Part shown: one piece after another, positions 1 through 8,934 of the stretch
Layout: each line of letters begins with the position of its first letter
Position numbering within the stretch: position 1 is the first letter of the stretch
NCBI RefSeq assembly: GCF_001895925.1
Contig: NZ_MPPI01000002.1
Location: 246,796 to 310,795, forward strand
Direction: 5' to 3'
From: Phormidesmis priestleyi ULC007
GTDB lineage: Bacteria > Cyanobacteriota > Cyanobacteriia > Leptolyngbyales > Leptolyngbyaceae
Length of the DNA stretch: 64,000 nt
The notes under the pieces: model-generated
The model's input: the letters and a program-made list of their open reading frames with translations, nothing else
What the model was told of the DNA's origin: nothing
Database searches by the model: none
Made by a program: the position numbers and the translations under genes

Positions 1-1
1 T

Positions 2-106
2 GGGATCGGGCGATTCAATACAGTTGAAGACCTCGATCGAGCGGCAGAGGTTGTGATTGAAACGGTGCGATCGCTGCGCTTAGTTGGGAAAGATTTGTTA
101 GTTTGA
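2..106 (+). CDS. Cysteine desulfurase-like protein, C-terminal end only
   Basis: Only the last 34 codons are in the window, ending at TGA 104-106. The visible peptide has a GIGRFNT stretch followed by a helix (EDLDRAAEVVIETVRSLR). This resembles the C-terminal end of class V aminotransferase-fold cysteine desulfurases (NifS/IscS/SufS type), where a GRFTT-like segment precedes a closing helix. Such enzymes take sulfur from cysteine for Fe-S cluster or thio-modification. No catalytic residue is visible, so the call rests on the tail alone. Confidence 0.6.
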   Translation, partial: GIGRFNTVEDLDRAAEVVIETVRSLRLVGKDLLV

Positions 107-189
107 TCCAAGATCATCGAAGGGCAAAAGGATTTCGATACTATACCGATCGCTTTAACTTCCTCTATGCTGATGTTTTTTGAGCCTCT

Positions 190-663
190 ATGCGACCCGA
201 TTCTAAAACGGCTTCTCTGCAACGATTACGCTCGATCGCTCACATCCTCGATAATGCTATTCCCATTCCCTTCACTCCTTACCGAGTTGGAATTGACCCG
301 ATCGTTGGCTTAATTCCCGGTGGGGGAGATTTGGTGATGGCAGGATTTTCGGTCTACATTGTGTGGGAGTCGGCTCGATTGGGGCTGCCGCGATCGACCG
401 TGACGCAAATGGTGTCTAATCTTGTATTTGACACGCTAGCCGGGACAGTTCCGGTTGCCGGAGATTTATTAGATGTCACTTGGAAAGCCAACAGCAAAAA
501 TATTCGTCTATTAGAGGCTCACCTCGATTCACCTCAGCATCAGAAAAAAGCAAACCAAGGATTTGTGTTGCTATTGCTATTCGGATTTTTATTATTAGTG
601 GTTAGCATTGCAGCCCTCAGCGTTTTTGTGATTGGGCTAGTGTGGAAAGCGATCGTGCAATAA
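190..663 (+). CDS. DUF4112 domain membrane protein
   Basis: A 157-residue protein. Residues ~15-105 carry the DUF4112 signature: a short amphipathic start, IPFTPYRVGIDPIVGLIPGGGD, a hydrophobic segment, then AGTVPVAGDLLDVTWKAN. A strong transmembrane helix follows at ~123-150 (LLLLFGFLLLVVSIAALSVFVIG). The family is widespread in bacteria and its function is unknown. The gene lies 84 bases after the desulfurase-like gene and 27 bases before the next gene on the same strand, so co-transcription is possible. Confidence 0.85.
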   Translation: MRPDSKTASLQRLRSIAHILDNAIPIPFTPYRVGIDPIVGLIPGGGDLVMAGFSVYIVWESARLGLPRSTVTQMVSNLVFDTLAGTVPVAGDLLDVTWKANSKNIRLLEAHLDSPQHQKKANQGFVLLLLFGFLLLVVSIAALSVFVIGLVWKAIVQ

Positions 664-690
664 TGGTGCGGCTGTCATTAAAACGTCCCG

Positions 691-1767
691 ATGGTTCAAG
701 CGCCTCAACTTCCGACAAACCTTGCTCCGTCTGACTCAGAGCCATTCTTAGATCTCGGCTTTCAGCTACCCGACCCAGAAGACGACCAGATTTTAGACCT
801 CGAATTTCAGCAGCAGATTGAGACCGCGTGGCAGGTGTGCGATCGCTTTGACTTACAAACCGACATTTGGCGTGGGCGCATTCTCAAAACCGTGCGCGAT
901 CGAGAGAAAAAGCGCGGCGAAGGGCGAGGTGTGGGGTTTCTCAATTGGCTCAAAGATCGGGAAATCAGCAAAAGTCAGGCTTATAACTTAATTGAGTTAG
1001 CCAACAGTGCCGACACGCTGCTCGATAGCGGCTGTTTAGAGCCTGAAGATGTGAATCAATTTACCAAACGGGCATTTGTTGAAACGGCTCAAGCTGCGCC
1101 CGAAGTGCAGCAGATGATTGGCGACACGGCACGAAAGGGCGATCGCATTACTCGTCGAGAAGTCCGGCAACTCTCTGATGATTGGACGGCAATGACTTCT
1201 GATTTGCTGCCCGTTGAAGTTCGCGAAAAAGCTGCCGATCAAACCATTCCGACTCGTTATTTAGCGCCGTTAGTCAAACAGTTAGAAAAGCTTCCAGAGT
1301 CTCATCAAGTCTCAATTCGAGACGCGGTGGCTCAAAATCCCGATGTCGATACGCTTAAACAAGTCACTTCAGAAGCCCGCTATTTGTCTCGTTATCTAGA
1401 ATCAGCAACTCAAGTTCAAGCATTGAACAACGAATCCTTAAACTTAGAATTGGCACTCGAAGAAGCGCTTCGCCTGGGTTGTTTGAATTCGACCGCAGAA
1501 TTAGTCAGCCAAGCCGCACAGTTAGAGCAAGCGATCGCCAAACTCTACACCACCTGGAAGCGTATCAACACTTTGTCTGAGCGAGTATATGTTGATACTG
1601 GAGCCAGTTCTCCCCATTTGAGAACCTTGTTAAGCTGCTTGGACAGGTTATCTAGCCACTCGATCGAGTTCTGTCTCGGCGACCCAAAAGGTGAGGGCTT
1701 TTCGCGCACCATTCGCTTGAAGTTAGACGACGACCAGGAAGCATCCGACGTTGGCACCTGGGAATAA
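691..1767 (+). CDS. Conserved cyanobacterial hypothetical protein
   Basis: A 358-residue soluble protein. I do not recognise a named family. The N-terminal ~35 residues are acidic. Residues ~50-115 form a basic, helical segment (GVGFLNWLKDREISKSQAYNLIE) that looks like a helix-turn-helix. The rest is mostly helical with many Glu/Gln/Leu residues, and there is no membrane segment. A nucleic-acid-binding or regulatory role is only a guess from the HTH-like part. Codon use matches the neighbours. Confidence 0.65.
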   Translation: MVQAPQLPTNLAPSDSEPFLDLGFQLPDPEDDQILDLEFQQQIETAWQVCDRFDLQTDIWRGRILKTVRDREKKRGEGRGVGFLNWLKDREISKSQAYNLIELANSADTLLDSGCLEPEDVNQFTKRAFVETAQAAPEVQQMIGDTARKGDRITRREVRQLSDDWTAMTSDLLPVEVREKAADQTIPTRYLAPLVKQLEKLPESHQVSIRDAVAQNPDVDTLKQVTSEARYLSRYLESATQVQALNNESLNLELALEEALRLGCLNSTAELVSQAAQLEQAIAKLYTTWKRINTLSERVYVDTGASSPHLRTLLSCLDRLSSHSIEFCLGDPKGEGFSRTIRLKLDDDQEASDVGTWE

Positions 1768-1778
1768 TTCACTTTCAG

Positions 1779-2021
1779 CTAGCGAAACGATCGCCGAATC
1801 TTCTCCCACAAATAACGTGGATTTAACCAGCGTCGATATCGTTCAGCGACCTCTTTACCAACGATCAAAATACCAAGCCAAAACATCACTTCAGCACTTC
1901 CTAACAACACGGGAACCAGAACTGCTTTTTGAGCGATCGACACTGCCAAAAAAGGCACAGCCGCGACTGTAACCCAGGGCAAAAATGACACCAATATTAA
2001 GCCGATTCCTAAGTTTTTCAT
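1779..2021 (-). CDS. Small two-helix membrane protein (transporter-suffix type)
   Basis: An 80-residue protein with two hydrophobic helices (~5-24 and ~33-54) joined by a short loop. A conserved-looking FWLGILIVGKEV segment and a basic C-terminal tail follow. It resembles the small proteins called transporter suffix domain proteins. It begins 3 bases after the stop of the upstream ABC permease gene, so the two are probably co-transcribed. Function is unknown; it could associate with a transporter. Confidence 0.6.
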   Translation of the reverse strand: MKNLGIGLILVSFLPWVTVAAVPFLAVSIAQKAVLVPVLLGSAEVMFWLGILIVGKEVAERYRRWLNPRYLWEKIRRSFR

Positions 2022-2024
2022 CTG

Positions 2025-2879
2025 CTAGTTTTTAATTCCAGTGGTTGCGATGCCGCGAATTAATTGCCGCTGACCTAACAAAAACAGCACGACTACTGGA
2101 ATCGTTGCAATCACGACCGCCGCCATCATCAGTTTCCAATCGTTAGTAAACTGCTCTTGAAACCCCGCCAGCGCTAACTGCACCGTTTGCAATTCTGGAC
2201 GCGTCGTAAACACCAGTGGTTTAAACAGATCATTCCACTCGCCGATAAAACTAAATAGAAATAGCGTTACCAACGCTGGACGCGCCAACGGCAACATCAC
2301 CCGCCAGAGGATTTGTAACCGATTTGCGCCATCGAGCATCGCCGCTTCTTCAAGCTCGATCGGAATCGTTAGAAAAAACTGCCTCAACAGAAAAATTCCA
2401 AACCCATTCACCGCCGTTGGCAAAATCAACGCTCCGTAAGTATTGATGAGATGTCCCCATTTCAGAACCAAAAAAATCGGAATCACCAAAATTTGAAACG
2501 GAATCACCAGCGTCGTCAAAATAATCAACAACAGCGCTTGCTTGCCGCGAAACTCTAGTCGAGCCAGCGCATAACCCGACAGCGCCGACGTAAAAATCTG
2601 AACTGCCGTGACCGCTAGCGCTACAAAGGTCGAATTTGCAAACGCCAGCAAAAATCCGCCTCGCTGCCAAGCCTGACGATAATTTGCCCAAGACCAGCCT
2701 CCATTTTCTGAAGTTAACGAAGTCTTGACCACGATGCCCAACGGCAACAGCACCAAACCTGCGCCGACAATTAGCAAAACTAGACTCAGTTTCTGAAGGA
2801 TTTTATCTTGATCGAATAATCCAGATTTAAAGTTCAAGCGAGGATTGGGAGGCTGACGATCGGAGCTTTCTAACAGCAT
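2025..2879 (-). CDS. Carbohydrate ABC transporter permease (MalG/UgpE type)
   Basis: A 284-residue inner-membrane permease with about six transmembrane helices. It has the binding-protein-dependent EAA loop near residues 180-200 (EEAAMLDGANRLQILWRVMLPLARPAL), which contacts the ATPase. Family members import sugars, polyols or glycerol phosphates with a partner permease, a solute-binding protein and an ATPase. None of those partners is next door: upstream is the divergent ado promoter region and downstream a small membrane protein. The substrate cannot be read from the sequence. Confidence 0.88.
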   Translation of the reverse strand: MLLESSDRQPPNPRLNFKSGLFDQDKILQKLSLVLLIVGAGLVLLPLGIVVKTSLTSENGGWSWANYRQAWQRGGFLLAFANSTFVALAVTAVQIFTSALSGYALARLEFRGKQALLLIILTTLVIPFQILVIPIFLVLKWGHLINTYGALILPTAVNGFGIFLLRQFFLTIPIELEEAAMLDGANRLQILWRVMLPLARPALVTLFLFSFIGEWNDLFKPLVFTTRPELQTVQLALAGFQEQFTNDWKLMMAAVVIATIPVVVLFLLGQRQLIRGIATTGIKN

Positions 2880-3156
2880 TGTGCTCAGTAAATAGGTAGA
2901 TAAACAGCTTCTCTATAGGAAAACGATATCTTCACAGGCTACACTAACGCTGAATGATACAAAATTAAGAGTCTGGCATTTTAGCCCCCAAACGTGCAAA
3001 ATAGAGCAGAATTTAACGATTCTCATCTTCACCCTTGACGAGAGACGGTAAAGTGTAGACTGGGCGCTAAACACGTTGCGCGACCCTTGTTTTCTAACTT
3101 TCAAAGCCCCGGATCGATTTGTGACGACTTATTCATGACCAGGAGACTACTGTTTT

Positions 3157-3852
3157 ATGCCCCAACTTGAGGCGATTCAAGACATTGACTTCCACAGCGA
3201 AACTTATAAAGACGCTTACAGCCGCATCAACGCGATCGTGATTGAGGGCGAGCAAGAAGCATACGAAAACTACCACAGTCTTGGCGGGCTGCTGCCTGAT
3301 CAAAAAGATCAGCTTGTCGGCTTGGCAAAAATGGAGAGCCGTCACAAAAAAGGGTTTGAAGCTTGTGGTCGCAATCTTAAAGTGACTCCAGATATGGAGT
3401 TTGCCCGTCAATTTTTCTCTCCACTACACGAGAATTTTCAAACGGCGGCAGCAGAAAATAAGACCGTCACCTGTTTGCTGATTCAGTCTTTGATCATTGA
3501 ATGTTTTGCGATCGCTGCCTACAACATCTATATCCCCGTTGCAGATGACTTCGCCCGCAAGATCACCGAAGGAGTTGTCAAAGACGAATATCTACACCTC
3601 AACTTTGGTGAAGAGTGGCTCAAAGCAAACTTTGAAGCCTCAAAAGCCGAACTTGAAGAAGCCAACCGCGCTAACCTTCCGATCGTCTGGAAGATGCTAA
3701 ACCAAGTCGATGTCGATGCCAAAGTTCTCGGCATGGAGCGAGAAGCATTGGTCGAAGACTTCATGATCCAATACGGTGAAGCTCTCAGCAATATTGGGTT
3801 TACCACTCGCGACATCATGCGAATGTCAGCCTACGGATTAGCAACCGTCTAA
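3157..3852 (+). CDS. ado: Aldehyde-deformylating oxygenase (alkane synthesis)
   Basis: A 231-residue ferritin-like di-iron protein, the usual length for cyanobacterial ADO. It converts a fatty aldehyde to an alkane one carbon shorter plus formate, using O2 and ferredoxin-derived electrons. All six expected metal ligands are present at Glu32, Glu60, His63, Glu115, Glu144 and His147. The start at 3157 follows GGAG (3141-3144) at a workable distance. It is followed on the same strand by aar, which makes its aldehyde substrate, with a 116-base spacer that can form a hairpin. Confidence 0.97.
   Translation: MPQLEAIQDIDFHSETYKDAYSRINAIVIEGEQEAYENYHSLGGLLPDQKDQLVGLAKMESRHKKGFEACGRNLKVTPDMEFARQFFSPLHENFQTAAAENKTVTCLLIQSLIIECFAIAAYNIYIPVADDFARKITEGVVKDEYLHLNFGEEWLKANFEASKAELEEANRANLPIVWKMLNQVDVDAKVLGMEREALVEDFMIQYGEALSNIGFTTRDIMRMSAYGLATV
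3508..3515. repeat. HIP1 octamer (example of a window-wide repeat)
   Basis: GCGATCGC, the Highly Iterated Palindrome of many cyanobacteria, occurs throughout the window in genes and spacers, for example at 3508, 4987, 6302 and 8524. It supports the cyanobacterial assignment. Its exact density was not counted. Confidence 0.85.
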
Positions 3853-3858
3853 AGGTTC

Positions 3859-3907
3859 CAGGTTTCAGAAGTCGGACAGAGCGCAAGTACTCTGACCCTG
3901 AAACCTG
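3859..3907 (+). repeat. Inverted repeat in the ado-aar spacer
   Basis: CAGGTTTCAG (3859-3868) and CTGAAACCTG (3898-3907) form a perfect 10-bp stem. The loop holds a second near-match pair (GGACAGAG / CTCTGACC) that would lengthen it. No T-run follows, so it is not a classical terminator. It could act as an RNA-processing or stability element between the two alkane genes. Confidence 0.6.
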
Positions 3908-3968
3908 AAATCTCCTTCGATATCCACCTCATTTCAGCCTTACCCGCAGGCTACATATATATTCGTCG

Positions 3969-4988
3969 ATGTTTGGTTTAATTGGTCATCTCACGAGTCT
4001 AGAGCACGCTCAATCAGTTGCTAGAGAGTTAGGCTATCCCGAATATGCCGACCAAGGGTTGGATTTTTGGTGCAGCGCTCCTCCGCAAATTGTTGACAAC
4101 ATCACCGTTACAAGCATTACTGGGCAAAAGATCGAGGGCAGATACGTCGAGTCTTGTTTTCTTCCAGAAATGTTAGCGACCCGTCGGATCAAGGCAGCTA
4201 CTCGCAAAATTATCAATGCGATGGCACACGCCCAAAAGCACGGCATCAACATTACTGCGTTAGGTGGATTTTCATCAATTATTTTTGAAAACTTTAACCT
4301 CAGTCAGGTTCGCCAAGTCCGCAATGTGATGCTGGAGTTTGAGCGATTCACCACAGGCAACACCCATACCGCTTACATCATCTGCCGTCAAGTCGAGCAA
4401 GCCGCTAAACAATTGGGCATTAATTTGTCTGAAGCGACGGTGGCGATCTGTGGCGCAACGGGCGATATTGGCAGCGCGGTTTGCCGTTGGTTAGACAAGC
4501 GCACCGACGTTGCTGAACTGCTGTTGATTGCTCGTAACCAAGAACGTCTGCAAAACCTGCAAGCCGAACTCGGTCGCGGCAAAATTATGGGGCTGGAAGA
4601 AGCTCTACCCCAAGCAGACATCATCGTTTGGGTTGCTAGTATGCCCAAAGGCGTTGAGATCAATCCAGCCGTTCTTAAGCAGCCTTGCTTGCTGATCGAT
4701 GGTGGCTATCCCAAAAATTTGGGGACGAAGGTGCAGTATCCCGGTGTGCACGTTCTGAATGGCGGCATTGTCGAACACTCGCTAGACATTGACTGGCGGA
4801 TTATGAGCATCGTTAATATGGACGTGCCTGCTCGTCAGCTATTTGCCTGTTTTGCTGAGTCGATGCTGCTAGAGTTTGAGAAGTTGCACACTAACTTTTC
4901 TTGGGGGCGGAACTATATCACCGTTGAAAAGATGGAGGAAATTGGTGCGGCATCTGTGAAGCACGGCTTCAGCCCTTTGTTGATCTAG
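3969..4988 (+). CDS. aar: Long-chain acyl-[acyl-carrier-protein] reductase
   Basis: A 339-residue NADPH-dependent reductase that turns fatty acyl-ACP into fatty aldehyde for Ado. The Rossmann motif GATGDIG sits at residues ~162-168. The Cys in FACFAE falls at residue 294, the position known for the acyl-thioester cysteine in the Synechococcus elongatus enzyme. Length and N-terminus ([14 protein letters not shown]) are typical. Paired with ado it gives a complete alkane pathway. Confidence 0.97.
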   Translation: MFGLIGHLTSLEHAQSVARELGYPEYADQGLDFWCSAPPQIVDNITVTSITGQKIEGRYVESCFLPEMLATRRIKAATRKIINAMAHAQKHGINITALGGFSSIIFENFNLSQVRQVRNVMLEFERFTTGNTHTAYIICRQVEQAAKQLGINLSEATVAICGATGDIGSAVCRWLDKRTDVAELLLIARNQERLQNLQAELGRGKIMGLEEALPQADIIVWVASMPKGVEINPAVLKQPCLLIDGGYPKNLGTKVQYPGVHVLNGGIVEHSLDIDWRIMSIVNMDVPARQLFACFAESMLLEFEKLHTNFSWGRNYITVEKMEEIGAASVKHGFSPLLI

Positions 4989-5002
4989 CGATCGCTAACC
5001 CC

Positions 5003-5033
5003 CGTAGAGATGTTCCGCCAGAATGTCTCTACG
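5003..5033. repeat. REP-like hairpin between convergent genes
   Basis: CGTAGAGA (5003-5010) and TCTCTACG (5026-5033) are perfect inverted repeats around a short loop. This GTAGAGAC-type palindrome is a common dispersed intergenic element in cyanobacteria. Here it lies between the convergent aar and FHA genes and may help stop transcription from either side. Confidence 0.6.
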
Positions 5034-5060
5034 CAACTTGATAAAGGCATGATTGGGGCG

Positions 5061-5738
5061 CTAAAGCTTGGACTTGATCGCCTGCTGTTCTTCTGAGTAG
5101 TCAGCAAAAGGCGTTGAGCGCGACCTCAAGTTGTGCAGGCGAGACAACACTTCTGGGTGAATTGGCTCTAAAAAGTGTTGCTGTTGACTGATAAAGAAGA
5201 AAAACTCGATGCTGCCCAAACAAACTCGATCGCCATCGTGTAAAAGATGACGCTGCTGAACTCGATCGCCATTTACATAAGAGCCATTCATGCTGTTGAG
5301 ATCAATCAGATAAAACCCTTGATCGGCATCGTAGAGAATCACGGCATGACGGCGCGACAGTTTACGATCGCTCAGAGATATAGCGGCTCCGCGATGTCGC
5401 CCGATCGTCCAGACGTTTTGAGACTGCAACAGCATTTCTGACACATCTTGCAGCAGGTTTGTGAGCAGATAAACTTGCCCTGACTGCGAGACTCCTTGAA
5501 CATATTTCAGCTTTCTCTCTGCGGCAAACAAGTGAGGGAAATCAGCTTCAGGAATCGGTCTACCGTTGAGTAATAAAGTTTGCGCTTTAGCGGGGCTGTT
5601 CTCATCATCATCCGAATCTTGATCGCTCCAGAAAGCTTGCTCGGCAATTTCTACAGCAAGGTTCTCTTGAGGATCTGATGATAAAATTTCCTGCGTTAGG
5701 GGATTAGAATGTTCTGGCGCTTTTGACTCTAAATTCAT
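5061..5738 (-). CDS. FHA domain protein
   Basis: A 225-residue soluble protein. The N-terminal ~80 residues are acidic and low-complexity. Residues ~110-185 form a forkhead-associated domain: WTIGRHRG, then LSRRHAVI, then NSMNGSYVNG, then LHDGDRVCLG. FHA domains bind phosphothreonine peptides, so this is probably an adaptor for Ser/Thr kinase signalling. No kinase or phosphatase gene is adjacent. The C-terminal ~40 residues are unassigned. Confidence 0.88.
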   Translation of the reverse strand: MNLESKAPEHSNPLTQEILSSDPQENLAVEIAEQAFWSDQDSDDDENSPAKAQTLLLNGRPIPEADFPHLFAAERKLKYVQGVSQSGQVYLLTNLLQDVSEMLLQSQNVWTIGRHRGAAISLSDRKLSRRHAVILYDADQGFYLIDLNSMNGSYVNGDRVQQRHLLHDGDRVCLGSIEFFFFISQQQHFLEPIHPEVLSRLHNLRSRSTPFADYSEEQQAIKSKL

Positions 5739-5938
5739 GAGAAGATCTCTTAAAACAGGTGCAAATGGGGCTTGCCGACTCGCTTTGTGGAGCGCGATCG
5801 AGTTCTAGAGTTCCCGGATAAGAATGAGGACGATCAGATTGAGTGATTGAATGTGAGATAGGGGCGATCGAGAAGGCAATTCTTCAGAAAGCTCTAGACT
5901 AGAATTCAAAACTCCTATTTTCAAACACTTTTAGAGTT

Positions 5939-6154
5939 ATGAATGACGCGCTCGATCGCAGACCCATTGAAGATCTTCAGCTTTCGATGAAGGCACTCGG
6001 TTCGCTTAAACGCACTCAAATCCAGACGATCGGCGATCTGATGAATTACACCGAAGAAGATCTAAAAATTTTAGACCCGCAATCGGGTGAAGAAGTGATT
6101 CAGGCGCTTCAGCAGCGATTAGGGTTAACCCTGCCTGAAAACGATTTGCAGTAA
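5939..6154 (+). CDS. Small RNA polymerase alpha-CTD-like protein
   Basis: A 71-residue protein resembling the isolated C-terminal domain of RNA polymerase alpha. It has RPIEDLQLSMKALGSLKR, then IQTIGDLMNYTEEDL, then a final helix, giving the helix-hairpin-helix pattern (E-L-x-L-S-x-R-A-x-N-x-L in true alpha subunits). It is far too short to be RpoA itself. Free alpha-CTD-like proteins are known as conserved hypotheticals in cyanobacteria; a role in DNA or activator binding is inference. Confidence 0.75.
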   Translation: MNDALDRRPIEDLQLSMKALGSLKRTQIQTIGDLMNYTEEDLKILDPQSGEEVIQALQQRLGLTLPENDLQ

Positions 6155-6189
6155 TCTATACTGAATTCTCAAGTGTTTGATCATTGAGT

Positions 6190-7722
6190 ATGCAACCCAC
6201 GCCAACCGCTCCGCCCAAGCAGTTTTTTCAACCGCTCGATCGTGCCGCGCTATTTGTGATGGCAATTTTGAGCGTTGTGATTGGGCTGCTGTTATTGAGC
6301 GGCGATCGCAGTGCCCCACGAGTCCGTGATTTTAGCTGGCAAAACAAGCAAGTTGGCTCAGATGATAGTGCGTTTGTGCTGACGTTTAGTCGCCCGATGG
6401 ATCACAACAGCGTTGAGCAAAACTTGCAAATCGAGCCATCTTTGCCCGGAAAGACAAGCTGGGCAGGGCGACGAATGGCGTATACCCTGAATGCGCCTGC
6501 TCCTTATGGCACGTCTTTTAATGTCAAGCTGCAAAACGCTCAAGACCGCTTTACTCAAGAGGGCAGCGATCGCGTCAGCATTCAGCCATTTGTCGGAAAC
6601 TTTCAGAGCCGCGATCGTGCCTTTGCCTACATTGGGGTTGACGGAGACGAAGCGGGACGGCTGATTCTCTTTAACATGACAAAGCAGGAGAAAAAAATCC
6701 TGACTCCTCAAAATCTAGTGGTAATGGACTTTAAGCCCTATACCCAAAGCGATCGGATTCTTTTTTCTGCCATCGAGCGCGCCAATCAGTCCCAAACGTT
6801 AGTGGATCAAAAACTCTACACCGTTACAACCGGACTTGCGATCAATTCCCCTGCCCAACCCAGTGATATTCAAAAATCTGATTGGGATTTCTTTAACTCA
6901 GTTAAACCCTCGCCTAGCCCGTCATCTGGACAAATTGAGCGCGTTCTCGACAATCAAGATTACCAAAATCTCAAATTCGATGTGTCACCCGATGGAAACG
7001 TGATTGTCGTGCAGCGCGTCAGTCGCAAAAATCCCAACGATTTTGGGCCGTGGATCATTCGTCAAGGCTCTGCGCCCCAGCCGTTAGATAATAAACAGCC
7101 TGGCGGTGAATTTTTAATTACGCCCGACAGTTCGTCTCTCGCGATCGCGCAAGGGCAAGGACTCGCCATCATTCCTCTGCAACCCCAGGCTGATCCGCTA
7201 GACTTTTTACCCAAGTTTGGCACTGTGCTGAGTTTCTCCAAAGATGGCTCCAGCGCCGCAATGCTAAAGTTCAACACTGATTACACCCGATCGCTGTTTC
7301 TCGTGACCAATCAAGGAGACTCAAAAGAAATCTTTAAAACCACAGGCTCGATCGTCAGCGCTCAGTTTGACCCCACCGAGCAGATTCTCTATTGTTTGTT
7401 GACTAATCTCATTCCGGGTGCCACTTATCAAGAACAGCCCTATCTCGCCGCGATCGACCTCAAAACTGCCATGACCCAAGGCGGTGAACGTGCCCTGCAT
7501 CCAATGGTGCTGCTGCCTAAACAGCGAGATATTCAGATGAGCCTTGCCCCCGATGGGTTAGCGCTGATCTTTGACCAAACCGATGGAGATGCTCAGTCGC
7601 CCGATGGCAAATCACTGGCTAACGGCCGTCTCTGGCTCTTGCCTCTCACTGGCAATTTAACCGCTAAAGTTCAACCCGAAGCTCTGCCCATGCCCGGATT
7701 TCATCCCCGTTGGCTTCCTTGA
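6190..7722 (+). CDS. Membrane-anchored Ig-like / beta-propeller-like protein
   Basis: About 510 residues. I chose ATG 6190 over the in-frame TTG 6184. One transmembrane helix lies near residues 20-38 (LFVMAILSVVIGLLLL), so the bulk is probably outside the cytoplasm. Residues ~55-115 look like a bacterial Ig-like domain (FSRPMDHNSVEQNLQIEPS, PYGTSFNVKL). The remainder has repeated strand patterns with DGxxLA-like turns (SPDGNVIVVQR, TPDSSSLAIAQ, APDGLALIF), suggestive of a WD40/TolB-type propeller. Function is unknown. Confidence 0.65.
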   Translation: MQPTPTAPPKQFFQPLDRAALFVMAILSVVIGLLLLSGDRSAPRVRDFSWQNKQVGSDDSAFVLTFSRPMDHNSVEQNLQIEPSLPGKTSWAGRRMAYTLNAPAPYGTSFNVKLQNAQDRFTQEGSDRVSIQPFVGNFQSRDRAFAYIGVDGDEAGRLILFNMTKQEKKILTPQNLVVMDFKPYTQSDRILFSAIERANQSQTLVDQKLYTVTTGLAINSPAQPSDIQKSDWDFFNSVKPSPSPSSGQIERVLDNQDYQNLKFDVSPDGNVIVVQRVSRKNPNDFGPWIIRQGSAPQPLDNKQPGGEFLITPDSSSLAIAQGQGLAIIPLQPQADPLDFLPKFGTVLSFSKDGSSAAMLKFNTDYTRSLFLVTNQGDSKEIFKTTGSIVSAQFDPTEQILYCLLTNLIPGATYQEQPYLAAIDLKTAMTQGGERALHPMVLLPKQRDIQMSLAPDGLALIFDQTDGDAQSPDGKSLANGRLWLLPLTGNLTAKVQPEALPMPGFHPRWLP

Positions 7723-7764
7723 CCTCAAAACTTGTTAGTCTATATTTAGTCACTTTGCTTAACA

Positions 7765-7971
7765 ATGGCTAGAATAGTTGGTACAATCCGATACTTAGAG
7801 GCAGTTAACTAGCAAGACCTTGAAAGGCTCGTAAACTTATGGGAACGCTTTGCACAATGGCTAGATTCATCGATGCCCCATCCCAAGCCCCTGACCGATG
7901 CCGATATGCCTGTGCTTCTCACCCGTCTGATCAACCCTTGCTCTTTTGATTCAATCCCTGCACTTTATTAA
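7765..7971 (+). pseudogene. Short reading frame interrupted by one TAG
   Basis: Reading from ATG 7765 gives 15 codons, a TAG at 7810-7812, then 52 further open codons to TAA 7969-7971. The second part reads like normal protein (LVNLWERFAQWLDSS, then PLTDADMPVLLTRLINP). I see no start codon for the second part before an internal ATG. It may be a decayed small gene, a sequencing error, or chance. It lies in the 452-base gap 7723-8174, which otherwise holds only the leader of the next gene. Confidence 0.35.
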
Positions 7972-8174
7972 ACTGAGCCACTTCAACCTTTGCCTACCTT
8001 AAATGATTTGTACCAACGTCAGCAATCCTCTCTCAGCAGGAAAATGAAAAATGGTGCCGACAAGGAGATCGGATTCTTCCTTGCCAGATTTGAAGAACAC
8101 TGCCACTCTAAAGCTTAGGGAATCGCAGTTTCAAGATGCAGTTTTAAGAGTCATTTGCTCAGGAGAAGCAATAC

Positions 8175-8489
8175 ATGCTACACCGCAAGATCTATCAACT
8201 CTGTTGCGATGGTCGAGAAGTCTGGATTTTCTTGCGGGATCAGCAACGCTGGATTGAGCGTGCCAAGATTCTAGATATCGAAGGCGATCTGGTCACGTTG
8301 CGTTATGAAACCGAAGAAGACGACGAAAATTGCTCTTGGGAGGAAATGGTGCGCCTAGAAAGCATTGGGGCTGTCACTCAGAAGCTTGCTTCTGTACCGA
8401 AAGGAAATGTCGATCCCCTAGTTTCGGATGATTGTCCAGAGGCCGAACAGCTTCCTAAGCGCCATTACCCAGAGTTAAACCAAGATTAG
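8175..8489 (+). CDS. Conserved cyanobacterial protein (probably DUF6679)
   Basis: A 104-residue soluble protein. The N-terminal ~75 residues are very regular (MLHRKIYQLCCDGREV, then LRDQQRWIERAKILDIEGD, then CSWEEMVRLESIGAV). This matches my memory of a cyanobacteria-only family labelled DUF6679. The tail is variable. The start follows AGGAGAAGC at a good distance. No function is known. Confidence 0.75.
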   Translation: MLHRKIYQLCCDGREVWIFLRDQQRWIERAKILDIEGDLVTLRYETEEDDENCSWEEMVRLESIGAVTQKLASVPKGNVDPLVSDDCPEAEQLPKRHYPELNQD

Positions 8490-8532
8490 CAATCGTCAGG
8501 GGTGAAGATTAATTTCATCACCCTGCGATCGC

Positions 8533-8895
8533 TCATTGGTAGACCGTTTCATCTTCCTTCTGCCAAGCTGGGTCAACAATACAGATGAAAACTAGCGGCT
8601 CGTTGCCACTGTTGTAGATAAACTGTGTTGCACTGGGCGGAATATAAATGGCATCCCCAGGCTCTACGGTCTGGGTTTCGTCGTTAATGTGCATCTCTCC
8701 CTCGCCCGTGAGAATGTAATAGACTTCAGATGTAGTCAGCGCATGGGGAATCGAGGTTTGTCCGACTGGGACGATCGCATGTGCCAGACTATATCTCAAA
8801 TCTAACGGCTGCTTGTCTGGGTGAAATAACTCACGCAGCAGCGTTCCGTCGCCAGCTACAAACTCTGGACAGTGACTGAGTTTTTGCACCAACAT
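8533..8895 (-). CDS. Cupin domain protein
   Basis: A 120-residue single-domain cupin, starting at the ATG of MLVQKLSHC (an upstream in-frame ATG at 8910 is possible). The motifs are visible: IPHALTTSEVYYILTGEGEMHI (first cupin motif) and PGDAIYIPPSATQFIYNSGNEPL (second). The usual G-X5-HXH motif is reduced to a single His with Glu. It could bind a metal and a small ligand; enzyme or sensor role is unknown. It lies 39 bases upstream of the next minus-strand gene's end. Confidence 0.85.
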   Translation of the reverse strand: MLVQKLSHCPEFVAGDGTLLRELFHPDKQPLDLRYSLAHAIVPVGQTSIPHALTTSEVYYILTGEGEMHINDETQTVEPGDAIYIPPSATQFIYNSGNEPLVFICIVDPAWQKEDETVYQ

Positions 8896-8934
8896 GACGA
8901 TCGTCTCCACCGTTCCAAATTCTTCTCTAAAATC

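Noticed and set aside
8051..8257. 68-codon frame overlapping the DUF6679-like gene
   Set aside because: It overlaps the start of a conserved gene in another frame and lacks conserved features.
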